From: Mugil cephalus
Lineage: Eukaryota; Chordata; Actinopteri; Mugiliformes; Mugilidae
Assembly (NCBI RefSeq): GCF_022458985.1
Contig: NC_061781.1
Location: 2,650,501-2,714,500 of the forward strand
Reading direction: 5' to 3'
Length of the DNA stretch: 64,000 nucleotides
A program made the position numbers and the translations under genes. Positions 43,430-55,785 of the stretch are shown here, in pieces (the first letter of the stretch is position 1; each line of letters opens with the position of its first letter). The notes below the pieces were generated by a model. That model was given only the letters and a program-made list of their open reading frames with translations, ran no database searches and was not told the origin of the DNA.

Positions 43430-45818
43430 AAATAAATTATAACATATTAGAGGACAGGAGCCAGAGAAGAGAGAGCATCGTCTCCCAGCAGCCTAGACCT
43501 ATAGCAGCATAACTAAGGATGGTTTAGGCAGCCCTAACTATAAGCTTTGTCAAAAAGGAAAGTCTTACAGATGGTGTCTGCCTCCTGAATCCAAACTGGG
43601 AGCTGGTTCCACAGGAGAGGAGCCTGATGGCTGAAGGCTCAACCTCCCATTTTAGTTTTTGAAACTCAAGGAACCACAAGTATACCTGCACTTTTGAGAT
43701 TATAGTGATCTTTTTTGACAATATGGTACCATGAAGTCTTTCAGATATGATGGGGGTAGGCCTTTCAAGGCCTTCTATGTAAAACTGGGGTAACATGATC
43801 TCTCTGCTAATTCCTGTCAGTGCTCTTGCTGCAGCGTTTTGAATCAATTGGAGGCTTTTTAAAGAGCTATTTTGCACAACCAGACAGTAATGAGTTACAA
43901 TAATCCAGCCTGGAAGACACAAATGCATGAATTAGTTTTTTTCCGCATCACTCTGAGAAAGGATGTTCCTAATTTTGACGATATTACAAAGGTGAAAGAA
44001 AGCAGTCCTGGTCACCCGCTTTATGTGAGAATTAAAGGACATATCCTAGGTCAAATATAACACCAAGGTTTTTCACAGTAGTACTGGAGGCCAAGGTAAT
44101 GTCATCCCAGGTGATTAGATAATGAATCTCTGACATATTTAGGACTAAATACAATGACTTCTGTTTTGTCTGAGTTTAAGAGTAGAAAATTACAGGTCAT
44201 CTAAGCCTTTATGTCTTTAAGGCATGCTTGGACTAGTTTCATCTGGGTTCATGATAAATATAGCTGGGTATCATCTGCATAGCAATGGAAGTTATGCTTT
44301 CTAATAATATTGCCTAAGGGAAGCATGTATAATGTGAATAATATTGGTCCTAGCACAGAACCCTGAGGAACTCCATAGCTTACTTTGATATAAATAGAAG
44401 AATTGTTGTTTACATGGACAAACTGAAATCTGTCTGACAGATATGATTCAAACTAGACAATTCCTGTAATCTTGATCACACTTTCAATAGTGTCAAATGC
44501 AGCACTAAGATCTAGCTGGACAAGTATATGAGACAAGTCCATCGTCTGAAGCCATGAGGAGATCATAGGTAACTTTAATCAAAGCTGTTTCTGTACTATG
44601 ATGAACTCGGAAACCTGGCTGAAATTCTTCTAACAAACCGTTCCTGTTTAAATGATCAACCAACTGATTGGCAACAACCCTTTCTAAAACTTTAGAAAAA
44701 AAAGAAAGGCTGGAAATTGGCCTATAGTTGGCTAAAACATCTGGGTCAAGAGTGGGTTTTTTAAATAAAGGTTTAATTAACAGCCCCAGGATATGTGCCC
44801 CAGTTTTAAAAGACTGGGCACATATCCTGTTAATAAAGATACGTTTATCTGATTTAATGTGGAGGTACTAATTAATGGAAAAACATCCTGGAGCACTTTG
44901 GTTGGGATGGGGTCTAAAACAAGTTGATGGTTAGATGCTGTAAATAACTGAAGTGAGCTCTGGAAGATTAATTAGAACGAAAGAATCCAAGTATTGCCTG
45001 GGTCCTACAGAAGTTTCTAATGTCACTGTACTTACATCTTTGACAGCTGAAAGGATGCTATGAATTTTATCTCTAATGCCAACGACTTTATCAGTGAAGA
45101 AGCTCATGAAGTCATTACTGATGACGGCTGAAGGAATAGATGGTTCAACAGAGCTGTGACTCTTTGTCAGCCTGGCTACAGTGCTGAGTTTTTTTTTTTT
45201 TTTTTTTTTTTTTATAAGTTGTTAAACTATCTTTCCAGGCTATGTGAGCTTCTTCAGAATTAGTGGAATTCCAAATTCTTTCCAGCTTTCGAACTGCCTG
45301 CTTTGAACTATGCAACTGAATTATACCATGGAGCTACGCTCTTCTACCCTTCTTTTTCAGAGGAGCAACTAGATTTAGAGTTGTACTAAGTGATGCTGTT
45401 GTGCTGTCAACAAAATAATTTATTTGTGATGGAGTTAGATTGTGGTTGCTGTCATCCACATCACTGACAAAAGGCACTGAGGTAAATACTGAAGGAATTA
45501 ATTTCTTATATGTAGTTACAGCATCATCAGATAAGTGTCTACCATAATGAAATGTCTTTCCAATTTCAGTGTAATCTCTTAGTAGTAGTAAATAGTAGTA
45601 TAGTGCAGTAATAATAGTATAGTAAATTCAAATGATATAAGGAAATGATCAGACAAAAGAGGGTTTGTGATAATATACTGACAGTTCTGAGCTGATGACA
45701 CTGCTGGAAATCTTCCAATTAGGAAGGGAAATGATCTTGATGTGTTTTTATCTGCTGGACTAAGTTTCCTTGGCTGACCAAGGAAACTTACAAACTCCAA
45801 ATCCCTGACTTTGTGCAA
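43430..45818 (-). mobile_element. LINE (jockey/L2/Rex-type), minus strand, 5' truncated
   Basis: From high to low coordinates the minus strand gives the end of an endonuclease domain (LLSDHFLISFEF, about 45630-45675, the SDH motif), a linker with an A tract (45188-45215, read as Lys repeats), then RT (about 44880-44100), with GYVPSLLK, FSKVLERV-like, a damaged GSVLGPI region and the YADDTQLY box (about 44270-44290), and the C-terminal region SLQLIQNAAARALTGISR (about 43790-43850), ending near 43430. Stops are frequent. This group is abundant in fish. A second fragment of a related LINE lies at 50850-51640. Confidence 0.75.
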
Positions 45819-45839
45819 GTGTACCTATAAGGAGAAACC

Positions 45840-46115
45840 GTTAAAATACTGTGAGAACATGAGAGCAAAATTTAACTCTTTGGATGCCATTAAACACACC
45901 ATGATTGGAGGACAAAATGCACTGCACATCACCCCAAAAACACCATACGGACAGTGAAGTTTGGAGGTGTTAAAATCATGGTGTGGGGCTGTTGTTCTGC
46001 ATATGGTACTGGCAAACTTCATATAAATGAAGGGAGGATGAATGGAAAAATGCACCAAGATATTCTTGAGAAAAATCTGCTGCCATCTACCAGCGTGATG
46101 AAGATGAAACGAGGA
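45840..46115 (+). pseudogene. Tc1-like transposase fragment
   Basis: The plus strand reads VKFGGVKIMVWGCCSAYGTGKLHINEGRMNGKMHQDILEK in frame (about 45955-46075), preceded by QNALHITPKNT-like text. This is the middle of the catalytic domain, between the first and second Asp of the DD34E triad. Neither end of the transposon is present. It directly follows the truncated 5' end of the LINE. Confidence 0.7.
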
Positions 46116-47522
46116 CCTAGGACACAGACCCAAAAGAAACTCTCAACTGGCTTCAGAGAAAGAAACATTATGTATGTTTATTTGTCTTTTTCCCTGTCTT
46201 GTCATTATTTATATCATGCCCTTTGTTATTGGTTGTTCTACTGGATCGATATAGGAAAGAAAAATTTAATAAAAAATTTGATTAAAAAATAAATAAATAA
46301 ATGGTGCAGGGCCAGTTGCTGCTGGTTGCCCCAGGCGCCAGATGGTTTGCCAGAAGTTTTTGGAGCCGACAGATAGTCTTCTTCCGTAGCCTTGCTGAAA
46401 TCCAACTATGACCTATAGGCCTCTTTCCTAAGCTCTTCAGCTGTTCTCTTTTTTATCCCGGTGACAGTAACTTTTTGAGCAATTTGATAACTTTTAGGTC
46501 TTCCAACTAGACCCATACTTTTTAATTCATTATCAGTTTCTCCTGTCGCATGGATCATCTCAATCTTGTACTTTCATTTGTATCATGATTAGAAGCTGCA
46601 CAGATGTTTGTCTGATATTATTACTCCTGCTGCACTCTTTTTTCTCTTTTTTTTGTCTCTATCTGCCAGCCTCAAGCAGATGGGTCCCCCAAGATTTTGT
46701 CTTATGAAAAGGAAATTATATATTTTCTCTAGTTTTCCTCCCAGTGTAGGCCCTGACAGGTCTCTGTAGAAGATGAGATGAGACATTGTCATCTTAGTGT
46801 TGCCATAGAGGTGTCAGGCTCGGGGTTGTGTACCAAACAAACATTTCTTAGAGGCACATTAAACCAAAACAAATATACACTGATTAAAAACAATACAGAT
46901 GTGGACAACATTAAAAAAGCCTTAAACACATCCTACAGATTTGAACTTGCTGGGCTGAAGCAAAGTGGGCCCATTAAGATCTAAATGCTAAAGTACAGTA
47001 AGCATTAATGAATATGCATAAATAACAGATATTGAACTTCTAAAGATATATTGTACTTTTCCTCCATCTGCTGTTGTAAATGTCAACGATTGTAGGAAAG
47101 CTGGTGATCCTCTGTGCTGACTACACTACTCACTGCAAAGACTTTCTGTCTGCAACTGAGCAGTTTCTGTACCATGTACCTGTAGATGGATGAGAGGACT
47201 TCACTTTTCTAGCTACCTCGCTTGAACCTCCATAAATTATAAATCAACGTTCTCATTCAGGAGTCCAAAGTATCTTTACAGTTTATTACAAACATCTAAA
47301 TGGCACTACATCACCTGGGAAACGAAAAATCTATGTTTTACACGTTTTACATGAAAATTCATCATCAGTTTCTGTATAGCGACCCATAAAATTATACTTT
47401 TGTGCATATGTGTAAAGATAAAAGCTTACATCAGAGCTATTTGTCTCTCTTGTCTTTAGTTTAAATAAAATTGCTGCAGTATCAATGACATCAGTTTTGT
47501 AATGCTTGTGTTATTTCAGATC
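46116..47522. other. Spacer downstream of TAAR E, partly duplicated near 53830-54110
   Basis: No gene. The stretch 46440-46870 shares ordered blocks with 53840-54080: TTTTAGGTCTTCCAACTAGACCCAT, CTGCTGCACTCTTTTTTCTC, CCAGCCTCAAGCAGATGG and AGGCACATT. This suggests a local segmental duplication. Confidence 0.5.
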
Positions 47523-48764
47523 TTAACAGTCTCTCTCCAGTATGTTGACCTCACGGGACCCAGGCTTCAGTATCTGCAGAGTGACAATGTGTTTAATACT
47601 CCTTCTAAACCAGGGATAGAACAGTGCATAGATGACAGGTTTAAACAAGAATTTAAATAAAAAAAGAAGATGACAACAGTGACAAATGTAATACTGATCA
47701 CACTGTCCCCAATTAAAGCGTAACAGTATAAAGGGCAGTAAACATATCAGATATACAACTACAAGAACACCAAAGTCCTGGCTGCTTTCAACTCTGATTT
47801 CTTTCTTGTCAGAGTCAATGAAACCTGGACTGTGACAGCTGTAACAAGAGAGCGCATGGCACGAGCCTGAGACACAGCCACCACAAATACTCTCAGATAG
47901 AGAACTATGATACCAGCAACTGTGATACTGAAATTTAAAACAGCATCAACAGATGCTGTTATGTTGTCTACGGTTAAAACACATTCTCCAAAAGCAGGAT
48001 TTACTTTTGCCTGGTTGAGTCAGGACATCCTTCACATAATAACTGCTGTACAAAGCACAACAGAGCCAACATAGACACACACTGAGTCTGATTCTTGACA
48101 CAGTGACTCTGGTGAGGTAATGCAGAGGATGACAAATAGCCACATAACGGTCGACTGATATGAGGACTACTTGTCCTACTGAAACGCAGATAATGGTCGA
48201 GGAGAGTAAACTATAAAAAACACATATGGTATCTCCAAATACCCAGCAAGCTGTTTTCCTAAAGATTTCTACCCGAAATCAAGAGCAGGCCCACAAGAAA
48301 GTCTGACACAGCCAGAGAGAGGAGGAGGATGTTAGTGGTGGTGAAGCTGCTGGAAGGAGACAGAAAAGAAATTTAATTACACATAAGTCACGTCAAAATG
48401 TCTTCAGTTTAAGTTATTACGCTGTGCTTTAGTTTAGGAACTGAAACAATCTTAACTTTAAAGGCACCAAGTAATATTGTTCGCAGGTAAAGTGTGTCAA
48501 ATTAATCCATTCACATCCAACATTAACAGATAATGCACATCCTATGTATCAAGTAAACTCTAGGTTTCGTTGAGGAGCGAATCTCTGCCTGAAGTGGGAG
48601 ACTGAGATGATGACCAGCAAGTTGAGAACCACCGTGATCACAGAGATGGACGATAGCAGAATGTTCAGGAGCACAGCTTCAGACCAGTGAAGTGTGGGCT
48701 TCCTGCAGGATGTGTTGAGGAGATGTGGAAAACAGAGCTCCACTTGGTCCTGGATCTCCATCAT
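47523..48764 (-). pseudogene. TAAR E, class III-like pseudogene
   Basis: Exon 1 (48589-48764, starting MMEIQDQVELCFPHLLN) is intact. Exon 2 (about 47523-48349) has several small insertions and deletions: around 47640, 47775, 47990, 48275 and 48335. The acceptor region lost a base (TTCCAG|CAGCTT). The normal stop codon is changed (TAG to GAG), so the reading would end at 47523. Recognisable parts are HYLTRVTVSRIRLSVCLCWL and VDAVLNF with Asp5.42. The TM5 proline is replaced by Thr, and VFVVAVSQARAMRS is kept. The donor is GC. It is closest to D and C. Decay is clear, though some one-base changes could be sequence errors. Confidence 0.88.
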
Positions 48765-48870
48765 CAGACAGCTACAGTACCAGCAGCTCTCTGACCAACT
48801 CTTCGTCATATAGCTGCTTTATCTAGTTCTACATTCCCTCCCCTCGTTTTAGTCTCTGTAGAATTATGTC
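48765..48870 (-). promoter_or_regulatory. Conserved 5' flank of TAAR E
   Basis: Matches the flanks of D and C over about 100 bases (GACAGCTACAGTACCAGCAG, AGAATTATGTCCATCCTCTTT). The gene behind it is broken, so any activity would be relict. Confidence 0.3.
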
Positions 48871-49401
48871 CATCCTCTTTCTCTCTACACAAGTCATGCT
48901 TCCTTTGTGCCCTGCCCATTTGTCTGTCATAAGTTAAAGTTAGATGGAACTGTCTGCGAAGCTGGCCTATAAAGTAGAGAAAGTGTTGGCCCCCTTCCTG
49001 ATTTCTTGTGTTTTTTGCATACTTGTCAAACTTAATGTTTAAGATCATCAATAAATTTAAATATTAGTCAACGATTCTACAAGAAAAAAACACAAAATCA
49101 AATTTTTAAATTAGGGTTTTCATCAGTAAGAGAAAAACAAATCCATGACAATGTGTGAAAAAAGTGATTGCTTTCTAAACCTAATAACTGGTTGGACCAC
49201 CCTGAGCAGCAACAACTGCCATCAAGCCGTAACTTGCAATGGATCATTCACAGTGCTGTGGAGAAATTTGGTCCACTCATCTTTGAAGAATTGTTGTAAT
49301 TCAGTCACACTGGAGATTTTTCCAGCATGAACCACCTTTTTAAGGTAATGCCACAGCACTCAATAGGATTCAGGTCAGACTTGGACTAGATCACTCCAAA
49401 G

Positions 49402-50762
49402 CAATGTTCCCTCTAAGCTGCGCGCTTGCGCAATCGCGCACTGCTTGCACATTCTCAGCGCACAAGAAAATCTATGCAGCGCATAAAATAAAATTCAACA
49501 TGAACGTATTAATTAATATCTAATATTAGACCTAATCTGATCTAATTAATTAGACCAACAATATTGTTTTCTGTACCATTTTGCAACGTAACTCAGTGAG
49601 TGACAGGTGTCCATTCAATGGTACGATACAGTTCACTTAACGCTACGCAGCCAATCATAGCCTTGACCAGACCTGGGCATTTTACGGCCCTTTGGGCATT
49701 CCCGTCCGGCCCGCGGTCTGTCAGTCTTGAGCACAGATGAACTGTGTATGCAATATGACTGTGTTGCTTTTATATTTGAGCTCATGATGTGTTTATTACG
49801 TCATGGCACTGTAGTTCGTCAACAACAAAAAAAGTAAGATTGAAACAGCTTATTGAATCTATTAACCCTCAAAAGCCTGAACGGATTCGCTGGCATCCGT
49901 CAAAGCGGCCGATTTTAAATTAACGTAAGTCACAGTGGTTTGCGCTATTGACAGTATTCATTGTGAGTGAAACACTGGTTAGTTGTGCTTTTGCCTGGAA
50001 GACCTTCGTGACATCTCAAGAGCATAACTAACTTTGTTTTTACCAACAAATTCCTCCAAACAAGTCTCTCTTGCTGGGGCTCCGTGATCGTTGCTCTCCA
50101 ACCTGCAGCCGACAGCAGCGGTGCGTCATCATTACCGTAATGGCAGCATTTTTTTTTTCTAGAAAGCGCAACTTGAATATTATCCATCGGGGATTACGGT
50201 AATTCAAATACAGCAAACTTTTGTCCTGTGGGCAGACGTACATTCGTCTTAAAGGGTCAAACATTTATTGAGCTTTATTGAGATACGGAAAATAAGTCAT
50301 GTACATCCTTGGTCCACCAAAGTTTTCCAAAGAGGACAAAGTTTCCAACATTCCAATGTGTATATCCAAAACTACACAGTGATTTTGTTTCATTTTCCTC
50401 TTCAACCTACACCAAAACTCTAACTTACAGAATATTCTTATGTTTCTGATTACCAGTAGCAGCTTATCAACTATATAATTATACTGCTTTTACAGTGGGA
50501 GAAAATTAATATTGAACAGAAATAACATTTCAAGTTATCGTTTGGTTTGGCCTCCAACACAGTTCAGGTTTTTCATGTGGCCCCTGTAGAAAATTAATTG
50601 CCCAGCCCTGAAATAGAAGAACAAGCATTGAAAACGGTGAGAGATTTTTCTTTTTCGAGTGAAGAAAAGGTCTACTCTGTAAATGTTGCTCACAGTGGTC
50701 CTCGTGGTGCTCAGTGAGCTTGTGTGTATCCCAGACAACAATGAAAAATTAGAGGAACATTG
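49402..50762. mobile_element. hAT element with CAATGTTCC ends and perfect 8-bp duplication
   Basis: The left end CAATGTTCCCTCTAAGCTGC and the right end ...TTAGAGGAACATTG are inverse copies. The same 8-mer CTCCAAAG flanks it on both sides (49394-49401 and 50763-50770). Without the inner element (49668-50610) it is about 418 bp long, so it is a small non-autonomous hAT. Confidence 0.9.
49668..50610. mobile_element. Non-autonomous hAT element, copy 2, nested
   Basis: The same element as 36905-37836 over nearly its full length: left CAGACCTGGGCATTTTACGG, right AATTAATTGCCCAGCCCTG. Small deletions are scattered through it. No matching 8-base duplication was found at its ends (GCCTTGAC against AAATAGAA), so a flank may have been lost after insertion. 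Confidence 0.82.
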
Positions 50763-50849
50763 CTCCAAAGTCCTCATTTTTCTTTTTCTTCAGCCATTCA
50801 GAGGTGAACTTGCTGGTTGAGCTGTAGCAAGTTATCTGCCATCCATGAC

Positions 50850-51640
50850 TGGATATCTCAAATGCAGTTATAAGGGGTAATTAAATTGGCCCTGTGTCAT
50901 CAGGAGACATGGCGATGTACAGTTCTGTTTCATCTGCATAACAATATGGAAGCTGATGCCGTGCCTCCTGATGATGTCCCAAAGTGGAAGCATAATAAAG
51001 ATTAAAAAGTGTTGGACCTAAAATTGACCCTTGGGCACGCCACACTTAATTTTATGTGTTTCTGGAGGAACATGTTTCCATACTTAAAAAGAAAAGTCGA
51101 TCTGTGAGACAAGAACTAAACCAGTTAAAAACAGTAACAGAGATGTGGACCATGGTCACGGAGCTTTAATAAAATGTTATGGCCAACTGTGACAAAGGCA
51201 ACACCAAGATCCAGTAAGTTTAATAGGACTATCATCCGTACTGTGATTCATCCATAAAACCAGTCTGAAGTTTTTCTAATCAAGAAATACTTAAGTGATT
51301 TAAAAACTTTTTTTTTCGTTTCTTATTTAATTACTCATCTTCAGAAAGGGCTTCACCACCGTTTGCTTTGAAGACAGTGGGGAAGACACCCATCTGAAGA
51401 GAGCAATTTACAATATTTAAAATCTGTTCTCCAAAGAATTCATGAAATAATCTTCTTCTCTAATTGGAAATTACATCTGAAAGGCAGGTTTTGGGTTTTG
51501 CTTAGGATAAAACTCGCCCCAGGGTCCCTGCATCAACCAGGGTTTAAGCTCTCTTTTATTTCCTCAAGTGAAAACAATGGTTCAGGTGTGTTAAAATTAA
51601 TATTCTGGAGAGTAAAAGACTGGATCTGATATATCAATTT
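50850..51640 (-). mobile_element. LINE fragment, minus strand
   Basis: On the minus strand the region gives a LINE RT core: GVPQGSILG-like text before LYYAS (about 51010-51050), the Y-A-D box with Glu after it (YADETELYIAMSPDD, about 50905-50950) and upstream text similar to the LINE at 43430-45818. The second catalytic Asp of the RT box is changed to Glu. It is heavily decayed and truncated on both sides. Confidence 0.6.
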
Positions 51641-51826
51641 TACTTCTGAAGCGGTCTGCAACGTCTTCCCAGATAATCCCTGTTGGCAATGGGGAGTTTA
51701 TTAAAATTTGGATTGGGTTAAAATATGGATTGTGGATAAAAGAAATCTGGGTTGTTTGTTGGCCTTAATGAGTTGTGAAAAGTGTGATAATCTGGCCACT
51801 ACTAGAAGTTAGGTAGCTTTTCCTAC

Positions 51827-52066
51827 ACTCACAGGAGGAGGATGTTAGTGGGTGTGTGAAGTTGTGCCTGGAAGGAGACGGGAAAACGTCAGCTACAACA
51901 TTAATCATGTCAAAATGTCTTCAGTTTAAGCATTATGCTGTGATTTAATTTAGGAAATTGAAAACAGTCATGAAATTAATGCACCAAGAAATACTGTTTG
52001 CTGGTAAAGTGTTTCGAATTAATTCATACCACATCCAACATTAATGGATTTGTCTTCTATCAAGCG
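51827..52066 (-). pseudogene. TAAR remnant G (exon 2 start and intron only)
   Basis: About 240 bases match the start of exon 2 and most of the intron of TAAR C, D and E. The exon part is AGGAGGAGGATGTTAGTGGG followed by TGTGTGAAG, and the intron part includes TTAATCATGTCAAAATGTCTTCAG. The remainder of exon 2 and all of exon 1 are missing. On its low-coordinate side it meets LINE-like sequence. It records a seventh receptor copy that was destroyed. Confidence 0.75.
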
Positions 52067-53200
52067 TTACCAGGACTTACTTTCAGATTGTCTGCATGTC
52101 TTGTGTTTTTGGACTTAGAATGTTTATATTTTATTTTATTTTTTTATTATTTTGGGGGGATTCAGTGTCCTCAGCCCCTTTCTGCCCAGTCTGGCCTTTT
52201 CCCTCCCTGAATTCCGTGTACCAAGTAAGAAATGTTCACAGTTTCACATGGGTGTACATGATTTTGGCATGTCCCACAGACTGCTACTGTCTAACTACAG
52301 TGTGCGTAATAAGTGATATAAGTAATAATAAATTACATTTTTTATTGTTCACAAACAAGTTATTTCACAAAAACTAGTAATTTATGAACATGTACAGCAC
52401 TGTGCAAAAGTTCTATGCAGTGTGTGTGTGGGGGTGTGCTGTAAACTAAGAATGTTTTCAGAAATATAAATAATGAAGAAACCTCTGATGTTGTTAGTGA
52501 CATTACTACCAATGTCTTTCTTCCATGGAGGCTGAAACAGTGAAACGTTTCAAAGTACTGTAGTAACTGTAGTATGTAGTTGGAATGTTGTCAAGCCTGT
52601 TGGATGTTGTCCACTCTGTCATATTCAAATATCAATCAATATAAAAACCTTGCATAAATTCAAAATATATTATAATAATAATTAGGGGTGTAACGATTCA
52701 TCCACTCACTAACATTTTCCTACAATCCAACTGCAGCACTCTGTGCTTGGCAAGTTGGCCTTCCGGACGACATAACATCGATCTAATATAGTTTTTTAAA
52801 GGTAATCAGTCAAGTTGTGTCCATATTAGGAAATTACAAATTGGATTTAAGCACATCAGACTTTATGTTGATGAGTTGTTTTTCTTTAGCACTTTTAATG
52901 ATAAAAGGCGTTAAACGTTACCCGATTCAGTCTGACTAAAGAAGTAGCAGTGGCAGTCCCGACTTCCCCCACCACCACCTTCACGTCTCCTTGACTCCGC
53001 CTTCACGTCTCCTAGTGAGGCAGGAATAGACCCTTGGTGCAGCCGCACATAGTGCCATTGCTCAGGTTTGTGGTTTGGCGAATGCACTGAATTCTATTAT
53101 AAACGTAGATATAGAATTGTCTGGATTCATTATAGATATAGCCATGGACCACTTGCTAACAGTAAAGAACTTGTGGAATCCAGCTTCAAATCCAATTCAT
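52067..53200. other. Spacer without recognised gene
   Basis: A string at 52391 (CAGCACTGTGCAAAAGTTCTA) resembles the terminal repeat of a Tc1/mariner family also hinted at 42764. A GGGGTGTAACGATTCATC string at 52685 resembles a hAT end. Neither has a partner end that I could find. Confidence 0.35.
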
Positions 53201-53204
53201 CATC

Positions 53205-53375
53205 ATCAAATCAAATCAAATCAAACTTTATTTATAGAGCACCTTTCATGCATAGACATGCAACACAAAGTGCTTTACAAAGGGCTGCAGGCTGGTTTTT
53301 GTGAAGTGTCTTGAGACAATATTGTATTGTTATTGGCACGATATAAATAAAATTGAATTGAATTGAATAAGCCGA
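53205..53375. repeat. Two abutting short repeats in opposite orientation
   Basis: The first half (53205-53283) is a tandem ATCAA run followed by CTTTATTTATAGAGCACCTTTC, a common fish repeat start. The second half (53290-53375) is the inverse of the start of the family at 16976 and 33980 (CTTGAGACAATATTG, ATAAATAAAATTGAATTGAA). Confidence 0.65.
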
Positions 53376-54130
53376 TTGCCTATTCCCTACTTCTTTTTTC
53401 TTTTGCCCGTACACTGCTTGTTTGCTTAATTAAAGTTTTATTGAAATATTAAAAGTATACTTCTTTCGTCACAGTAGTAAACTGCACAAAATGAGACATT
53501 AGGCGTATTAGGCTTTCTCTTGAAAACACTGAATGCAAAAGGGCTTATCAACACACAAACGATAATGTATTTGCTGTGTTCGGCTAAAATACTAGCTGCA
53601 TTGAACTGTACTAAAAATGAGCGATTAGGTTGAGTTGAATGAGATGGCTCATCTTTAGGAGCAATGGCAAAAGACTCAGCTCTCAGAAAAGAAAAGTGCA
53701 GAGGGTTTATATTAATCCATTTCTCTCAATGCATATTTTTGAACCGTTTTTAACACCTCTTACATGAATTTATACCAACTAATTTACCTGTAATAGACCT
53801 ACTGTTGTCACTGACAGTTTCATCCACCATTCTCTGTTTTAATCGCAGTGATAACTTTATGAGCACTTTGTATAACCATTAGGCCTTCCAACTAGACCCA
53901 TTCTTTTTATTCATTATCAATCTGCTGCACTCTTTTTTTGCTCTTTTCTCTCCAGCCTCAAGCAGATGGTTCCCCCAATACAGGCAGTTTCTGCTCAAGA
54001 TGTCCTGTTAAAAAGGAATTTTTGATTCATTTCATCTTAGTGCTGCCAAACTAACCTTTTTTTTAAAGGCACATTCAACCACAAAATGACATTTGAATTA
54101 AGATGCTATTTATGATGCTATTTTCAGGGT
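53376..54130. other. Spacer with partial duplicate of the TAAR E 3' flank
   Basis: No gene. The blocks at 53840-54080 match 46440-46870 in the same order. Confidence 0.45.
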
Positions 54131-54319
54131 ATTTGAAGGTTTCAAGGTTTTTCATTGTCATTCCAAAACATGATACATGAAGATACAATCATGCTCATTC
54201 GAAAACAAGAGAATACATAGTAAATCAACATAAATCAGTAAAAACTAAATAAAACTAAAACTGTAGATCAAAAAGATATAAGTAGGGTGCAATTAAAGTA
54301 CAATAAATATTAATAAATA

Positions 54320-54425
54320 TGTATAAATTCAATATATTCAAAGTTTCATTGAATATATTCAGGGATTCACTCAATGTATTCAAAGTTTCATTCAATATAT
54401 TGAGGCTCAATTCAAAGATTAATTC
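54320..54425. repeat. Short tandem repeat with about 21/42-bp period
   Basis: Units such as AATATATTCAAAGTTTCATT recur with changes three to four times. On the minus strand they read as repeats of the form LNxLNETLN. It is best seen as a degenerate minisatellite, not a protein repeat. Confidence 0.6.
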
Positions 54426-54504
54426 CTGAATGCCATAATTACTCATATAATTACATAATATTATATAAATAAATTTCATAATATTATATATTTAATATAA
54501 TTAT

Positions 54505-54625
54505 GCAGCGAGAGAGAGTGTCTGTTGCCGGCCCACTTTTAAAATCGCGGCCTCCAGGACTCCCTCCAATCAGTCGGCCTCCAGGACTCCCTCCTATCAG
54601 CAGCATCCGAGAAAACAGAGAAAAA
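54505..54625 (-). repeat. Inverted relative of the gypsy LTR, with internal tandem copy
   Basis: The reverse complement matches the 25420-25505 part of the putative LTR: GGAGGCCGCGATTTTAAAAG and CAACAGACACTCTCTCTCGC. The unit CGGCCTCCAGGACTCCCTCC occurs twice in a row here. It is probably a solo LTR fragment of the same gypsy family. Confidence 0.5.
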
Positions 54626-54629
54626 ACCA

Positions 54630-55784
54630 ACATAGAACACAAATTATGACCCCTACGATCATAACAATGAACATAACCACCAATCCGACCTTAGGAGGCA
54701 AATATTTTCGGAATGATGGACGTTTGATTAAAGGGTTATGTGTTGCCATTCCGACAAATGGGGCCTAATTTGGAATCGCCATTGCCACCCATCATAATCA
54801 ACGGAATAGGCACGTGTGTAAACACCACCACAAAGATTGCGGAAGTCAGGATACGTGTTATTGCCCCCAAACCAGAAGTTATCTGACATTACGTCAAAAG
54901 GGTCTATTAAATATATTGAAATAATGAGATGAATACCTCAAGATCAGTAAAAAAATAACATGTGAGGCCATGGCCTTAGGGCTTCCGTACATCACAGACA
55001 TCAGATTTTGGATGGCTAATGAAGTTTTACAACTTAATCATGGACAAAACAGAAATCCTCCAGTTGTCCTGAATGCTTTGAGGTGTTAGCTCAACCTTTT
55101 GCCAAATCCCATGCCTGCCAAGACCCATGTAAGCATGTCCAAAAACATGTGTGTAATTCTAGAAGCTGATCTTAACTTGCAGAGACGAATTTTAATATTT
55201 CAAGACCACTTTTTATCACTGTAGAAACGTGTCGAAAGTTAGATGTTTCATGTCTCTGGCAGATTCTGAAATGCTGGTTAATTTTTTGGTTTCTAGTAAC
55301 TGAACTACTGTAATGCACTTTTTTGCCAGAATGACACAACATCCCAACTTATTCAGAATGCAGCAGCCAGGTTTATAACAAAAAACAAAAGGTCGGAGTA
55401 CATTCTCTCCTATTTTATCATCTCGTCACTGACTCCCAGTAAAACAAAGAATTGATTTTAAAGTTTTAAAGTAAACTTCCTGTTGTTTTTAAATGTTTCA
55501 GTGGTCCTGGCTCTTTCCAATGTTATTGAAATGCTCACCAAATATAAACCAGAGAGATCCCTCTAGATTTACTCACTGTACCTACGATACACTCTGAAAA
55601 ACCTATGGTGCCTCTTTGTCACTTCAGTCACTTTCAGTCATGGTCCTTCTCAAAACAATCGTGTATAATATGTGATGTTTGATCTTGTACGTCATTTACA
55701 TACATCTTTGCTTTTATTTGGAAACAAGTTGAGTTTACGCCTGCTGTATGAAATGTGCTATATAAAAAAAAGTTGACATTGATA
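54630..55784. other. Spacer, possibly decayed LINE
   Basis: The stretch 55270-55640 has scraps reminiscent of the LINE C-terminal region on the plus strand (NYCNALFCQN, IQNAAARFITKNKRSEY-like text near 55350-55410), with many stops. I see nothing else. Confidence 0.4.
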
Positions 55785-55785
55785 G

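Larger units (their letters stand above)
49110..50810 (-). mobile_element. Tc1-like transposon fragment carrying two nested hAT elements
   Basis: The minus strand reads the C-terminus of a Tc1 transposase, ending VVAAQGGPTSY (about 49190-49170). Upstream pieces are NPIE-like and LKRWFMLEK (49320-49370). The reading is cut at 49401 by a hAT element and resumes at 50763 with sequence of the same Tc1 family (CTCCAAAGTCCTCATTTTTC, CAGCCATTCAGAGGTGAACTTGC) up to about 50810. The rest is replaced by a LINE fragment. Confidence 0.7.

Noticed and set aside
45188..45215. T tract as a LINE tail or transcription terminator
   Set aside because: It lies inside the minus-strand LINE coding region (read as Lys repeats). 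It is an expanded internal A tract, not an end.
52684..52960. Possible hAT MITE starting GGGGTGTAACGATTCATC
   Set aside because: No inverse end or 8-base duplication was found.
54255..54479. Repeat protein with LNETLN units
   Set aside because: The units come from a degenerate AT-rich tandem DNA repeat. There is no start context or family support.
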